From assembly GCF_014196345.1 (NCBI RefSeq), contig NZ_JACIDN010000004.1, forward strand, positions 62,001 to 126,000: a DNA stretch of 64,000 bases, read 5' to 3'. Positions 45,772-54,227 of this stretch are shown here, piece after piece. Position numbers and translations under genes: made by a program. Below the pieces are notes generated by a model that ran no database searches, had not been told where the DNA came from, and saw nothing but the letters and a program-made list of their open reading frames with translations. Each line of letters opens with the position of its first letter. Position 1 is the first letter of the stretch. The DNA comes from Methylobacterium brachythecii. Its GTDB lineage: Bacteria > Pseudomonadota > Alphaproteobacteria > Rhizobiales > Beijerinckiaceae.

Positions 45772-46568
45772 CGCGGCGCGCGCTCGGCGAAATCGTCCTG
45801 GAATTCTTTCAGCTCGACCGCGTTGAGATCGGACACCGCCCAGAAGGTCAGCCCAGCCTGCTGCCAGCCGAGGATGTTGTAGCCCTCGATTGCGCCTGCC
45901 TTCGGCGCATGGCCGCCCGACGGCCACAGGAACAAATTGATGACGTGCTTGTGCCGCTTGTAGATCAGCGCGGCCACCACTCGGCCATCGACGTAATCGA
46001 GCCGGCCGCCGACGAGGGGAAAGCCCTGGTCGGCGAGATCGACGACCGGTGGCGCGAAGTCGATCTTGCCCAGGAACCACGGTTTGACCGTGTGCTGGTC
46101 CGAAGTCTGAACGTCGGTCAGGTGGCTCGCCAGCAGCGAGCGGACATGGCCGGCGACGAGCTGCTTCGAAACGTCGTTGCCCTCGTCCGGCCGTGTCACC
46201 ATGACCGCGAGGGCGACGCTGGCCGCGAGTGCGAGACCGCTCGGCAGGGCGGCCCAGCCGCTCGCCGCATCGCGCAGCCGCGAGAGCCAACCGCGATCGG
46301 GCGCCGGCCGCACGGGAGCCCGGTATCCTTCTTCCTGGGCGAGCGAGGCGATGATCCTCGTGCGCAGTTCGTCGGGAGCGCGCCAGGCGATGCCGTCGCC
46401 TGCCAGCGCGGCGCGGAGATCGCGCAGCTGCGCCAGCTCCGCCGTGCAGGCCGGGCAATCGGCAATATGAGCCTCGCAGCGCAGGGTGTTGGCGACGTCG
46501 AGTTCGCCATCGACGAGGGCATGGAGCAGGACGGATTCGGCACAGGGGGAGGCAGGGTCGCGCGTCAT
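45768..46568 (-). CDS. Anti-sigma factor with zinc-binding domain
   Basis: A 266-residue membrane anti-sigma factor. N-terminal zinc-binding ZAS-type motif (CEAHIADCPAC, His-x3-Cys-x2-Cys), one transmembrane helix at about 110-128 (GLALAASVALAVMV), and a C-terminal periplasmic domain (VVDLADQGFPLVGGRLDYV) that occurs in anti-sigma factors of this type. Its start overlaps the sigma gene stop by 4 bp. It should hold the sigma factor at 46565-47308 inactive until an envelope signal arrives. Confidence 0.92.
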   Translation of the reverse strand: MTRDPASPCAESVLLHALVDGELDVANTLRCEAHIADCPACTAELAQLRDLRAALAGDGIAWRAPDELRTRIIASLAQEEGYRAPVRPAPDRGWLSRLRDAASGWAALPSGLALAASVALAVMVTRPDEGNDVSKQLVAGHVRSLLASHLTDVQTSDQHTVKPWFLGKIDFAPPVVDLADQGFPLVGGRLDYVDGRVVAALIYKRHKHVINLFLWPSGGHAPKAGAIEGYNILGWQQAGLTFWAVSDLNAVELKEFQDDFAERAPR

Positions 46569-47308
46569 GGCCGCTCCTCGCCGCTGCGGCCGCGCCAGGC
46601 CTCGCCGAGCATCTGTCTCGCCCGGGCGAGCCGCGACATGACCGTGCCGATCGGCGTCGCCGTGATGTCGGCGATCTGCTTGTAGGAGAGGTCGTCGAAC
46701 TCGCGCAGGACCAGCACCTCGCGAAACGCCTCCGGCAGCGCCTCGATCAGCCGGCGGATCAGTCCTGCCTCGCTATCGCGCAGCAGCGCGGATTCCGGCG
46801 TGTCCTGATCGGGATCGAAGAGCTCTCGATCTGGCGTCTCGGCCTCGTCCCCCGGCTGTGCGGCCGGAACCAACGGCTCGCAAAGCGCCCGCGCCCGGCT
46901 TCGCTCGACGGCCCAGCTGCGCACGCAGTTTCGCACGATCGTCAGCAGCCACGCCCGGGCATCGCCGCCGCGGAACCCGTCGAAGGCCCGGAAGGCACGC
47001 AGGAAGGCGTCCTGCACGATGTCATCGGCGGCATCCGCGTCGCGGGTCAGGAAGCGGGCGAGGTTGTAGGCGGCATCGAGATGCGGAAGCATCGTCTCTT
47101 GGAAGCCCGTCGGCGACGGCGCAGCATGAGCACTTGCCCCCGACCGCGTCGAAGCTCCCGAAAAGACGGCGCTCTCGGCGACTTTCATGGCGAAGGCCAG
47201 CCCGGACACAACGCGCCGCGCGATGGTGTCGAGCCAGACGTGGATGGGCAGGACGGAGGTCGAGACCCCGCCGGACCATCCGGCCTCCATCAGCGCGTCC
47301 GCTCTCAC
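46565..47308 (-). CDS. ECF RNA polymerase sigma factor with N-terminal extension
   Basis: A 247-residue ECF sigma factor. GTG start at 47308 with GGGAG upstream. Regions 2 (DADAADDIVQDAFLRAFRAF) and 4 (FREVLVLREFDDLSYKQIADI) are clear. About 70 residues precede region 2, longer than usual; a later start at 47188 would shorten this but lacks a ribosome-binding site. It is paired with the zinc-type anti-sigma factor downstream and is third in an operon with a metallophosphoesterase and a cupredoxin. Likely recognises GGGAATAA-N16-GTCT promoters (48749-48776 and 48869-48896). Confidence 0.92.
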   Translation of the reverse strand: MRADALMEAGWSGGVSTSVLPIHVWLDTIARRVVSGLAFAMKVAESAVFSGASTRSGASAHAAPSPTGFQETMLPHLDAAYNLARFLTRDADAADDIVQDAFLRAFRAFDGFRGGDARAWLLTIVRNCVRSWAVERSRARALCEPLVPAAQPGDEAETPDRELFDPDQDTPESALLRDSEAGLIRRLIEALPEAFREVLVLREFDDLSYKQIADITATPIGTVMSRLARARQMLGEAWRGRSGEERP

Positions 47309-47349
47309 GTGACCGCTCCCGCATCTGGCATCGCCGAGATCATGCCGAC

Positions 47350-47718
47350 TCAGCCCGCCGGGGCCTTCACGACGACCTTGCCGGTCATGTGCGGGTGCAA
47401 CGAGCAGAAGTAAGGATACTCCCCCGGCGCATCGAAGGTGAAGCTGTAACGGTCGTCGGTATCGAGCGTCTTCGAGCGGAAGAGCTTGGATTGCGAGACC
47501 ACCGTGTGGGGGATGTCGTCACCGTTGATCCATGTCACCGCCGTGCCCGGTGCCACGGTCACCGTCTCCGGGCCGAAGGTGAAATTGTCGATGCGGATGG
47601 TGACGGTCTCGCCGGCCATCGCACCCGAGGCCGGGGTCAGGGCGGCGAGTGGAACAGCGAGGGCCGCGGCGAGCTGGCGCCGGATATGGGAGCGTATGAG
47701 GGCAGATGCCAAGGTCAT
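47350..47718 (-). CDS. Plastocyanin-like cupredoxin, exported
   Basis: A 122-residue type-1 copper protein. Signal peptide region to about residue 35 (LAAALAVPLAALTPASGAMA). The beta-sandwich has the four copper ligands: His in IPHTVV and the Cys, His and Met in FCSLHPHM. It could carry electrons in the periplasm. Second gene of the sigma-controlled operon, 33 bp after the metallophosphoesterase; its stop is 41 bp before the sigma start. Confidence 0.92.
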   Translation of the reverse strand: MTLASALIRSHIRRQLAAALAVPLAALTPASGAMAGETVTIRIDNFTFGPETVTVAPGTAVTWINGDDIPHTVVSQSKLFRSKTLDTDDRYSFTFDAPGEYPYFCSLHPHMTGKVVVKAPAG

Positions 47719-47751
47719 GGCGGACTCCTGATCTCGGGGAAGGGGGCGCCG

Positions 47752-48705
47752 TCAGCCGGCGAGCGGCGTGTCGATCACCGCGAGCGGTTCGTTGCCGTGC
47801 ACGAGGCTGACGCTGGCGATGCCGAGGTACTGACGCAGCTCGCCGGGCTGCACCTTCATCGGTCCTGGCGAGGGCGCGCTGCCTGGAGCCGGCTGCGGAA
47901 AGGCTGTCGAGCGCGCGGTGTGGAAGGCGACAGTGCCCTCGACCTTCTGGATGATCTGGTGGATGTGCCCGTTCAGCACCGTCACCGAACCGAACCGCTT
48001 CAGCAGCCCCAGGGCACGGGCCCCATCCTGCGTGCCCCAGCCCCATTCGGGATAGACCGTCCAGAGCGGGATATGCGCGAAGACGACGACCGGCGTGCTC
48101 GACGAAAGCCCCGCAACGTCCTTCTCCAACCAGTCGAGCTGGTCGGCGCCGAGATTGCCGAGGCCGCCAGCCTTCAGCTCGACGACGTTGACGAGGCCGA
48201 TGAAGTGCACGCCGTTCTGGTCGAAGCTGTACCAGCCGGCGCCGCGTGAGCCCTTGCCGTACCGGTCGAGATAGGCGCGGCCCGGCTCATCATCGAGCAG
48301 GTCGTGCTCGCCGGGCACGTAGAACATCGGCACGCCGGTCTCGCGCAGGATCTGGTCGGCATCGTCGAACTCCTTGTCCTTCGACAGGTGGCTGATGTCG
48401 CCCGTGTGGATGATGAAGGACGGTTTCTGCGGGAGCGTGCGGATCTTCTCGACCGCCTCGCGCAGGGTGCCCAGCGCATCCGGGTTGGCCGGCTTGTTGA
48501 AGCCGACATGGCTGTCGCTGATCTGCAGGAAGCTGAAGGGCGCTGGCGACGCGTCGGCCGCCAGCGCCCGCTCCAGCCCCATGGCGCGCGGAAGCCCCCC
48601 GCCGAGCGTCCAGAGGAGGCCGGTGCCGGCCCAGACCATGCATTCGAGCGCACCGCGGCGGCTCGGCCGTGACGGATCATCGTTCGCGTCCGTGGGATCG
48701 TGCAT
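47752..48705 (-). CDS. Tat-exported metallophosphoesterase
   Basis: A 317-residue calcineurin-like phosphoesterase. Twin-arginine signal at about 15-40 (SRRGALECMVWAGTGLLW). Metal-site motifs in order: ISDSHVGF (DxH), TGDISHL, PGEHD (usually GNHD), AHIPLW and NGHIHQ. Probably hydrolyses a phosphodiester in the periplasm. First gene of the operon with the cupredoxin and the sigma/anti-sigma pair. An ECF-type promoter lies 44 bp upstream of the ATG. Confidence 0.9.
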   Translation of the reverse strand: MHDPTDANDDPSRPSRRGALECMVWAGTGLLWTLGGGLPRAMGLERALAADASPAPFSFLQISDSHVGFNKPANPDALGTLREAVEKIRTLPQKPSFIIHTGDISHLSKDKEFDDADQILRETGVPMFYVPGEHDLLDDEPGRAYLDRYGKGSRGAGWYSFDQNGVHFIGLVNVVELKAGGLGNLGADQLDWLEKDVAGLSSSTPVVVFAHIPLWTVYPEWGWGTQDGARALGLLKRFGSVTVLNGHIHQIIQKVEGTVAFHTARSTAFPQPAPGSAPSPGPMKVQPGELRQYLGIASVSLVHGNEPLAVIDTPLAG

Positions 48706-48748
48706 GGTCTGGCTCCGCTCCGGGGACCGAGGCGTCCCTCGCGGATCC

Positions 48749-48776
48749 AGACCGGCGGATCGTCACGGTTATTCCC
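48749..48776 (-). promoter_or_regulatory. ECF-type promoter of metallophosphoesterase operon
   Basis: Minus strand GGGAATAA, 16 bp, GTCT, with the downstream element 44 bp before the ATG. Identical in both elements and spacing to the plus-strand copy 93 bp away. The operon encodes an ECF sigma factor, suggesting autoregulation. Confidence 0.6.
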
Positions 48777-48868
48777 GGCCCCGCGAAATTATTTTTGGTT
48801 TCTGACGACCACATACGCGCGCGAGCCAGCGTATTTTCAGCCGATACTCGATTTTTTATTGTGAAGCC

Positions 48869-48896
48869 GGGAATAAAGCGACGCGACGACAGGTCT
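48869..48896 (+). promoter_or_regulatory. ECF-type promoter before small secreted protein gene
   Basis: GGGAATAA (48869-48876), 16 bp, GTCT (48893-48896). The first downstream gene on this strand starts at 49050, giving a leader of about 150 nt if the promoter is used. Confidence 0.55.
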
Positions 48897-49049
48897 TGCT
48901 GCCGTGAGAGGCCGAGAGCCCCTCGTCGAGAGCCAGCACAGCCAAAGCTTCGAAGAGTATTCGAACCGCGGGAGACAAGATCTGGCGCAAGGCCGGATCA
49001 CACGCTTCCACGGACCGGCGACGGCTGGCCGTCATTCAGGAGAGACACC

Positions 49050-49340
49050 ATGACGAACCATCGCCTCACCCGCACGGCCGCTGCCCTGCTCGTTCTGCTG
49101 CCGGTCGCCGTCTCGCCGGCCCTGGCCGCCCATCGCCACGCCCCGCGCGTGACCGGCGTTCCGACCACCTACGACACCCTCGGCTCGGCCGATCCCGATC
49201 GGACGGGCAGCATCCGCTCGACCGGCGGTTTCGGCTTCCCCGGCCGCTCGATGAGGAGCAGCACGCTCGGCAATGCCGAGTTCCCGGAGCGCGATCCGAT
49301 TGCCCAGAATCTCGGCACGACCTCGGGCGGCGGCTTCTGA
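49050..49340 (+). CDS. Small secreted protein, unknown function
   Basis: A 96-residue protein with a clear signal peptide (AAALLVLLPVAVSPALA) and a short hydrophilic mature part rich in Ser, Thr, Gly and Arg; no cysteine. GGAGA precedes the ATG. No known domain. The ECF-type promoter 150 bp upstream suggests it is an envelope-stress product of the neighbouring sigma factor. Confidence 0.65.
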   Translation: MTNHRLTRTAAALLVLLPVAVSPALAAHRHAPRVTGVPTTYDTLGSADPDRTGSIRSTGGFGFPGRSMRSSTLGNAEFPERDPIAQNLGTTSGGGF

Positions 49341-49535
49341 CCGAGGATCTCCGCAGAAAATCAGGCTCGGACCATGCGGCAATCCCCGCCGCATGGTCCG
49401 AGCCGGCCGCGCTTGTCGGAACTGAGCCACGATTTCTTCGCCGTGCCCTGTCGGAACGGCGACGCTTCGACCGTCCTCGGGATATCAATCGGCAGAGGCG
49501 GCGCGAGCCGCCCGCACCATCCGAGGGGCATCACC

Positions 49536-49949
49536 ATGTCGACAGCACAGCAGCCCGAGATTAACTCACGGGCCATGACGGTCACCGGCCGCATCATGAG
49601 CGGCCTCGTCATCGTGTTCCTGCTGTTCGATGGCGCCATCAAGCTGATTCCGATCGCTCCGGTCACCGAGACCATGCTGGCGCTGGGCTGGCCGGCGAGC
49701 GTGGAGATGGCGCGCGGGCTCGGCGTGCTGACGCTGATCTGCACTTTGCTCTACGCGACGCCGCGGACCTCGGTGCTCGGAGCGATCCTGCTTACCGGGT
49801 ATCTCGGCGGAGCGATGGCGACGCATCTGCGCGTCGGCAGCCCCGTGTTCAGCCATCTGCTGTTCGGGCTCTATCTCGGGCTGCTGGCTTGGGGCGGCCT
49901 CTACCTGCGCGACGCTCGGCTGCGCACGCTGATTCCGATTCGCCTCTGA
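49536..49949 (+). CDS. DoxX-family membrane protein
   Basis: A 137-residue protein with four transmembrane helices; family-typical segments are FDGAIKLIPI after helix 1, RGLGVLTLICTLLYATP, and GAILLTGYLGGAMATHLRVG. DoxX-like proteins are associated with thiosulfate or quinone redox and oxidative stress in some bacteria, but many have no known role. The ATG at 49536 follows GAGGGG. Confidence 0.88.
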   Translation: MSTAQQPEINSRAMTVTGRIMSGLVIVFLLFDGAIKLIPIAPVTETMLALGWPASVEMARGLGVLTLICTLLYATPRTSVLGAILLTGYLGGAMATHLRVGSPVFSHLLFGLYLGLLAWGGLYLRDARLRTLIPIRL

Positions 49950-50030
49950 GATTCCGAAAGCAGGCTGTCGGGATTCTCAAACCTCGGACGTTCTTCAGGG
50001 AGACACCCACGTCACCGGAGGAGAACCACG

Positions 50031-50756
50031 ATGAGCGAGCCCACCATCATCGTCACCCGCGAGACCTGGCTCGAGGCCCGTAAGGCGCTGCTGGCGCAGG
50101 AGCGCGATCTCACCCACAGGCGCGATGCGCTCAGCGCCGCCCGGCGCGACCTGCCCTGGGTCAAGGTCGACAAGGACTACGTCTTCGAATCGCCCGAAGG
50201 GCCGAAGCATCTCGGCGACCTGTTCGAGGGGCGCAGCCAGCTCGCAATCTACCACTTCATGCTGACGCCCGGCTCGGACCACATCTGCCCGGGCTGCTCC
50301 TTCGTCGCCGACCACGTCGACGCCGCCCGCCAGCATTTCGAGCAGGCCGACCTCGCCTTCTGCGCGGTTTCGCGAGCGCCGCTTGAGCATATCGAGGAAG
50401 TGAAGCGGCGGCTCGGCTGGACTTTCCGCTGGGTCTCGTCCGGCCGAAATTCGTTCAACTACGATTTCGGCGTGTCCTTCGGCTCGGACGAGCCGGGACG
50501 GGTCGTGAGCTACAATTACGGCGACGAGCCTTCGACCGCGCCCGATCTGCCCGGAGCGAGCCTGTTCATCCGCAACGCCGCCGGCGATATCTTCCATACC
50601 TACTCGACTTACGCGCGTGGCCTCGAAACGCTGGTCGGCGCCTTCAACTGGCTCGACCTCGCGCCGAAGGGCCGCAACGAGCAGGGCACCATGAGCTGGG
50701 TGAAGCTGCACGATCAGTACGATGGCAGCCGGGCAAAGGGATCCTGCTGCACCTGA
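50031..50756 (+). CDS. DUF899 thioredoxin-like protein
   Basis: A 241-residue protein of the DUF899 family, whose fold is thioredoxin-like. A CPGCS motif sits in the usual place (SDHICPGCSFVADHVD), and FNYDFGVSF and VFHTYSTYARG-type segments follow the family pattern (here DIFHTYSTYARGLE). A C-terminal KGSCCT adds two cysteines. Probably a cytosolic redox protein; substrate unknown. 81 bp after the DoxX gene and possibly co-transcribed. Confidence 0.87.
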   Translation: MSEPTIIVTRETWLEARKALLAQERDLTHRRDALSAARRDLPWVKVDKDYVFESPEGPKHLGDLFEGRSQLAIYHFMLTPGSDHICPGCSFVADHVDAARQHFEQADLAFCAVSRAPLEHIEEVKRRLGWTFRWVSSGRNSFNYDFGVSFGSDEPGRVVSYNYGDEPSTAPDLPGASLFIRNAAGDIFHTYSTYARGLETLVGAFNWLDLAPKGRNEQGTMSWVKLHDQYDGSRAKGSCCT

Positions 50757-50923
50757 CGGGCACAAGGGCTTCGGGCGCGGCATGGCAGGCCCGAGCCCAC
50801 CCGTCTGGGGCGACGACCAAGCTCGGCCTATAGCCGTTCCGTCGTCGCCGAATGGCGGACCCCGCGAGATCTCATGCGCGATAGCTCGATCGATGCCGGC
50901 CTGGGCCAGGGACAGGCGACGCC

Positions 50924-52114
50924 ATGCGCCTGAGCCTGCGCAGCGTGCTGTTCCGCTTGCACTGGGCGCTCGGCCTCACCGCCGGGCTGGTCCTGGCCCT
51001 GATGGGCGCGACAGGCGCGATGATGAGCTACGAAGAGTCGATCACCGACCTCCTCAACCCCGGCCGCGCAGCGGTCGCGGTGAGCCAGCGACCGACCCTC
51101 GGGCCGGACGCCCTGATGGCGGGACTCGCCGCTCAGAATGCAAGGCTGCGGGTCAGCTCCCTGACGTTGTCGGCCGAGCCGGGAACGGCGGTGTGGGCGC
51201 GTTTCGCCGCCGACGCCTCGGGCAAGCGCCCGGCTTCCGTGTTTCTCGATCCCTATACGGGGGCCGTCCTGGGCGAGGTGACCGGCGAGGCCGCCTTCGC
51301 GACGATCCGCGAGCTGCACCGCTGGCTCCTGATTCCCGGGCAGGGCAAGGGCTGGGGCCGAACCATCACCGGCGCCTGCGGGCTGACCCTGCTCGTCTTC
51401 CTCGCCACCGGCCTCTACCTGCGCTGGCCGAAGATCCACCGCTGGCGGATCTGGCTCAAGCCGCAGCTCGCCCGGCCAGGACGCCCACGGTGGTGGTCCC
51501 TCCACGCCGTACTCGGCACTTGGCTGATGCCGGTCTACCTGATCATCATCCTCTCGGGGCTGTGCTGGTCCTATGACTGGTACCGAACCGGCGCCACTTG
51601 GCTCCTGACGGGTAAGCCCCCCGCTGCAAGAGCCGATCGCCCGGCGCGCCGCAATATCGACGGACCGATGGCGCTCGACGCCGCCTGGAAGACGTTTCAG
51701 GACGGCGAGGGCAGGGACGCCGGGACTGCACTCATGATGATTCCCGGGCCTCAGGACGCCGCGATCCGAATCCGCTGGTACGCTCGCCATGCCGTGCAGA
51801 AGGCGCGTAACGAGATCAGCTTCGATCGCGTCACCGGAGCGCTGATCGAGAGTGCCCGCGACGCGGACAAGCCCTTCGGCCAGCGCATCGCCGACAACAT
51901 GCTCGCGGTGCACCGCGGCCAGTTCTTCGGTGCTCCCTTCACGCTGCTCTTCGCCTTGGCGGCCCTGGCGATGCCGCTCTTCGCGGCCACCGGCATCACC
52001 CTCTACGTGCTGCGCCGGCGCGCAGGGCGGCGGAACCGGGCGCCGGCCAGGATCGCCGAGCCCGCGCTCTTGAGGACGGGCAGGGGAGCGGTTACCTCTT
52101 CACAGGGTCCGTAA
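50924..52114 (+). CDS. PepSY-associated membrane protein (iron-uptake type)
   Basis: A 396-residue membrane protein with four transmembrane helices: one at the N-terminus (FRLHWALGLTAGLVLALMGATGAMMSYEE), two in the middle (around ACGLTLLVFLATGLYLRWP and TWLMPVYLIIILSGLCWSY) and one near the C-terminus (FTLLFALAALAMPLFAATGITLY). Periplasmic PepSY-like segments lie between them. The conserved histidines (LHWALG, LHAVLGTWLM, NMLAVHRGQF) suggest heme or ferric-reductase-like function, as in siderophore-uptake-linked members. No TonB receptor is adjacent. Confidence 0.85.
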   Translation: MRLSLRSVLFRLHWALGLTAGLVLALMGATGAMMSYEESITDLLNPGRAAVAVSQRPTLGPDALMAGLAAQNARLRVSSLTLSAEPGTAVWARFAADASGKRPASVFLDPYTGAVLGEVTGEAAFATIRELHRWLLIPGQGKGWGRTITGACGLTLLVFLATGLYLRWPKIHRWRIWLKPQLARPGRPRWWSLHAVLGTWLMPVYLIIILSGLCWSYDWYRTGATWLLTGKPPAARADRPARRNIDGPMALDAAWKTFQDGEGRDAGTALMMIPGPQDAAIRIRWYARHAVQKARNEISFDRVTGALIESARDADKPFGQRIADNMLAVHRGQFFGAPFTLLFALAALAMPLFAATGITLYVLRRRAGRRNRAPARIAEPALLRTGRGAVTSSQGP

Positions 52115-52155
52115 CGCCCGAGCTTCCGGCAGCCCTCCGGTCCAGAGTTTTTCCC

Positions 52156-52959
52156 GTGGCGCCAACCATCTCGCCGATCCCGGATCCCGAGCCCCTCCCC
52201 ACGAAGAAGAGGGTGAGCGCGCGTGGGCGCCTGCGCACCTACTTTCTCACCGGCATCATCGTCGCCGGGCCTCTGGCGATCACGATCTACATCACCTGGT
52301 GGATCATCGCGCTGATCGACGGATGGGTGAAGCCGCTGGTGCCGGCGAGCTACCTGCCCGACCACTACCTGCCCTTCTCGATTCCCGGCCTCGGTCTCGT
52401 CATCGCCTTCGTCGCGGTGACGCTGCTCGGATTCCTGACGGCGAACCTCGTCGGGCGCTCGGTGGTGGAGTTCGGCGAAGTGTTGCTGGCGCGCACGCCA
52501 GTGATCTCGGGGCTATATCGCGGCCTGCGCCAAATCTTCGAGACGCTGTTCTCGGCCAATGGCACCTCGTTCCGCACCGTCGGGCTCGTCCAGTTCCCGG
52601 TGAAGGGGACGTGGTCCGTGGTGTTTCTATCGGCGCCTGCCGGGAGCGAGGTGCAAAGCGCGCTGGCCAAACACGACGGCACTGAGGGCGGACAGGGCAA
52701 TGACTATGTCGGGGTGTTCCTGCCCTGCGCGCCGAACCCGACCACCGGCTTCTTCTACTACCTGCCGCGCTCCGAGATCATCGAGTTGAACATCAGCGTC
52801 GACGAGGCGGCCAAACTCGTCATGTCGGCTGGCGTGATTCAGCCGGAGGATCCACAGGGACGCCTGCATGCGATGGCGGCGGGTCTGCGCTCGGCTCAAT
52901 CCGAGCAGGACGCGGCCAACGAAAAAGCGCGCCGGGAGCCGGCGCGCCAGAACGCGTGA
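52156..52959 (+). CDS. DUF502 membrane protein
   Basis: A 267-residue protein of the DUF502 (COG2928) family: two N-terminal transmembrane helices (YFLTGIIVAGPLAITIYITWWIIALID; PGLGLVIAFVAVTLLGFLTANLVG) followed by a soluble domain with RTPVISGLYRGLRQIFETLF and GFFYYLPRSEIIELNISVDEAAKLVMSAG-type segments. GTG start. The family is widely conserved but uncharacterised. The C-terminus is charged. Confidence 0.87.
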   Translation: MAPTISPIPDPEPLPTKKRVSARGRLRTYFLTGIIVAGPLAITIYITWWIIALIDGWVKPLVPASYLPDHYLPFSIPGLGLVIAFVAVTLLGFLTANLVGRSVVEFGEVLLARTPVISGLYRGLRQIFETLFSANGTSFRTVGLVQFPVKGTWSVVFLSAPAGSEVQSALAKHDGTEGGQGNDYVGVFLPCAPNPTTGFFYYLPRSEIIELNISVDEAAKLVMSAGVIQPEDPQGRLHAMAAGLRSAQSEQDAANEKARREPARQNA

Positions 52960-52987
52960 ATCATCGAATTGGGTCGAGGTCGCCCGC

Positions 52988-53314
52988 TCAGTGATGGATG
53001 CTGAGCGAGGCCTTCTCGGCGGCGATGGTCGGCGGGGTCGCCTCGGCCAACTGACCCGTCGAGGGGCGGGATGACGAGCCGGCCCAGTTGGTCGTCAGCT
53101 GCGCCGTCAGCAGCAGGGCGAGCACCGCGCAGAGCGCGTTGGCAGCGATCCTGAACGGGCGGGCCGAGAGCCGCACACCCTCCATCAGCTCGTCCGAAGA
53201 AGGCGAGGCCGCGATCTTGTCCGAGATCGGCAGCAGCCACGGCTCGCTCGCCAGAGAGTTCGCAGAGCCCATCTCGTGGGCGCCTGGCAGGTCCTGGAAC
53301 AGTCCGGTAGACAT
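52988..53314 (-). CDS. Hypothetical single-span membrane protein
   Basis: A 108-residue protein with a polar N-terminal half and one transmembrane helix at about 57-75 (IAANALCAVLALLLTAQL), then a short Ser/Thr-rich tail. GGGAG lies 8 bp before the ATG, supporting expression. No known domain. It converges on the DUF502 gene, 28 bp apart. Confidence 0.6.
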   Translation of the reverse strand: MSTGLFQDLPGAHEMGSANSLASEPWLLPISDKIAASPSSDELMEGVRLSARPFRIAANALCAVLALLLTAQLTTNWAGSSSRPSTGQLAEATPPTIAAEKASLSIHH

Positions 53315-53616
53315 GTCCGATCTCCCGTTTTCATCTGTGGCAGGCCAGTGTGAGTGGCCTTTCGTTCATCTCCAGTTAATCGGGGAATACGTTCATTTCA
53401 AGTTCATGAAGGCCACACCGAGTGCACCATTGCACTCAAGCTTGCAGCGAAAATACTTCAAGATCTACGCGCAAGCGACTGTGGTAGCTTCATAAAATAA
53501 AACCGTCACAAAGCGAGTTAATCCTCCTGGATGCGGTGTGGGCGCGCAGTCTGCCGCAGGCCGAAGCCCGTTCAGGATCGGGCTTTCTGAACGGGCGACT
53601 CAGCGAAGCTGAACGC
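53315..53616. other. Intergenic, about 300 bp, nothing recognised
   Basis: Upstream region of the single-span protein gene and downstream of the VOC gene. A/T-rich around 53375-53520. No repeats or RNA gene seen. Confidence 0.35.
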
Positions 53617-53991
53617 TCAGCGCGGGGCCGAGACCTCGACGAGCACCCCGTCGAGCAGCGGACAATAGAAGGTCGTCGAGGCGAAGCCGCCGCGGGTGAG
53701 GTCCTCGACCGGCCCGGGATTCCAGCCGCCCTCCACGAGTTCGGCGTGCTTGGCGTGAACCTCGGCCGGTGCGTCGACGAAGAAGCCGACATGGAAGCCT
53801 TCGGGATAGCACACCGCTGCCTTGCCCGGCCGCATCAGGTTCAGGATGAAGCAGTCGGTTCCGCGCAGGACGGCAAAGTTCGTCCTTGGCTCGCCGAGAC
53901 GAGCGAAGCCGAAATGCTGTTCGAAAAGCGAGGCCGCGCGGGCGACGTCGCTGGTGCAGATGTTGGCGTGGTTAAGTTTCATGGCAGGCAC
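53617..53991 (-). CDS. VOC-family (glyoxalase/bleomycin-resistance) protein
   Basis: A 124-residue vicinal-oxygen-chelate protein. Paired beta-alpha-beta-beta-beta modules with metal-ligand candidates His (LNHANI), Glu (GFHVGFF region) and a C-terminal Glu (VEVSAP). The start is ambiguous: GTG at 53991 with GGACGA upstream, or ATG at 53982. Substrate unknown; VOC proteins act on aromatic diols, methylglyoxal or antibiotics. Confidence 0.85.
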   Translation of the reverse strand: MPAMKLNHANICTSDVARAASLFEQHFGFARLGEPRTNFAVLRGTDCFILNLMRPGKAAVCYPEGFHVGFFVDAPAEVHAKHAELVEGGWNPGPVEDLTRGGFASTTFYCPLLDGVLVEVSAPR

Positions 53992-54227
53992 TCTCGTCCT
54001 TCGGTTGCGAGGACGGACCGTGCTGCAGCGCTGACGCCGTGAGACCGGGACCCGCCGAGCACGCGCGCCACCCCAAGGGGCAGCAACGCTGTCCGGCCGC
54101 GGGTCCTCCCGCCATCGGCGGTGAACAGAACCCCATCACGGGGCAGCCGGGCTTACCGATCCGGCTCAAGTCTTTTTCGGCACGCTGAAGATAGTGGGTT
54201 CGGGGCCGCGCGTTAAGCCCCTCCTGC

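Larger units (their letters stand above)
48706..49049. other. Divergent promoter region with two matching ECF elements
   Basis: A 344-bp spacer between the metallophosphoesterase operon and the small secreted protein gene. It holds a GGGAATAA-N16-GTCT element in each direction, annotated separately, and an A/T-rich segment between 48785 and 48865. Confidence 0.6.
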
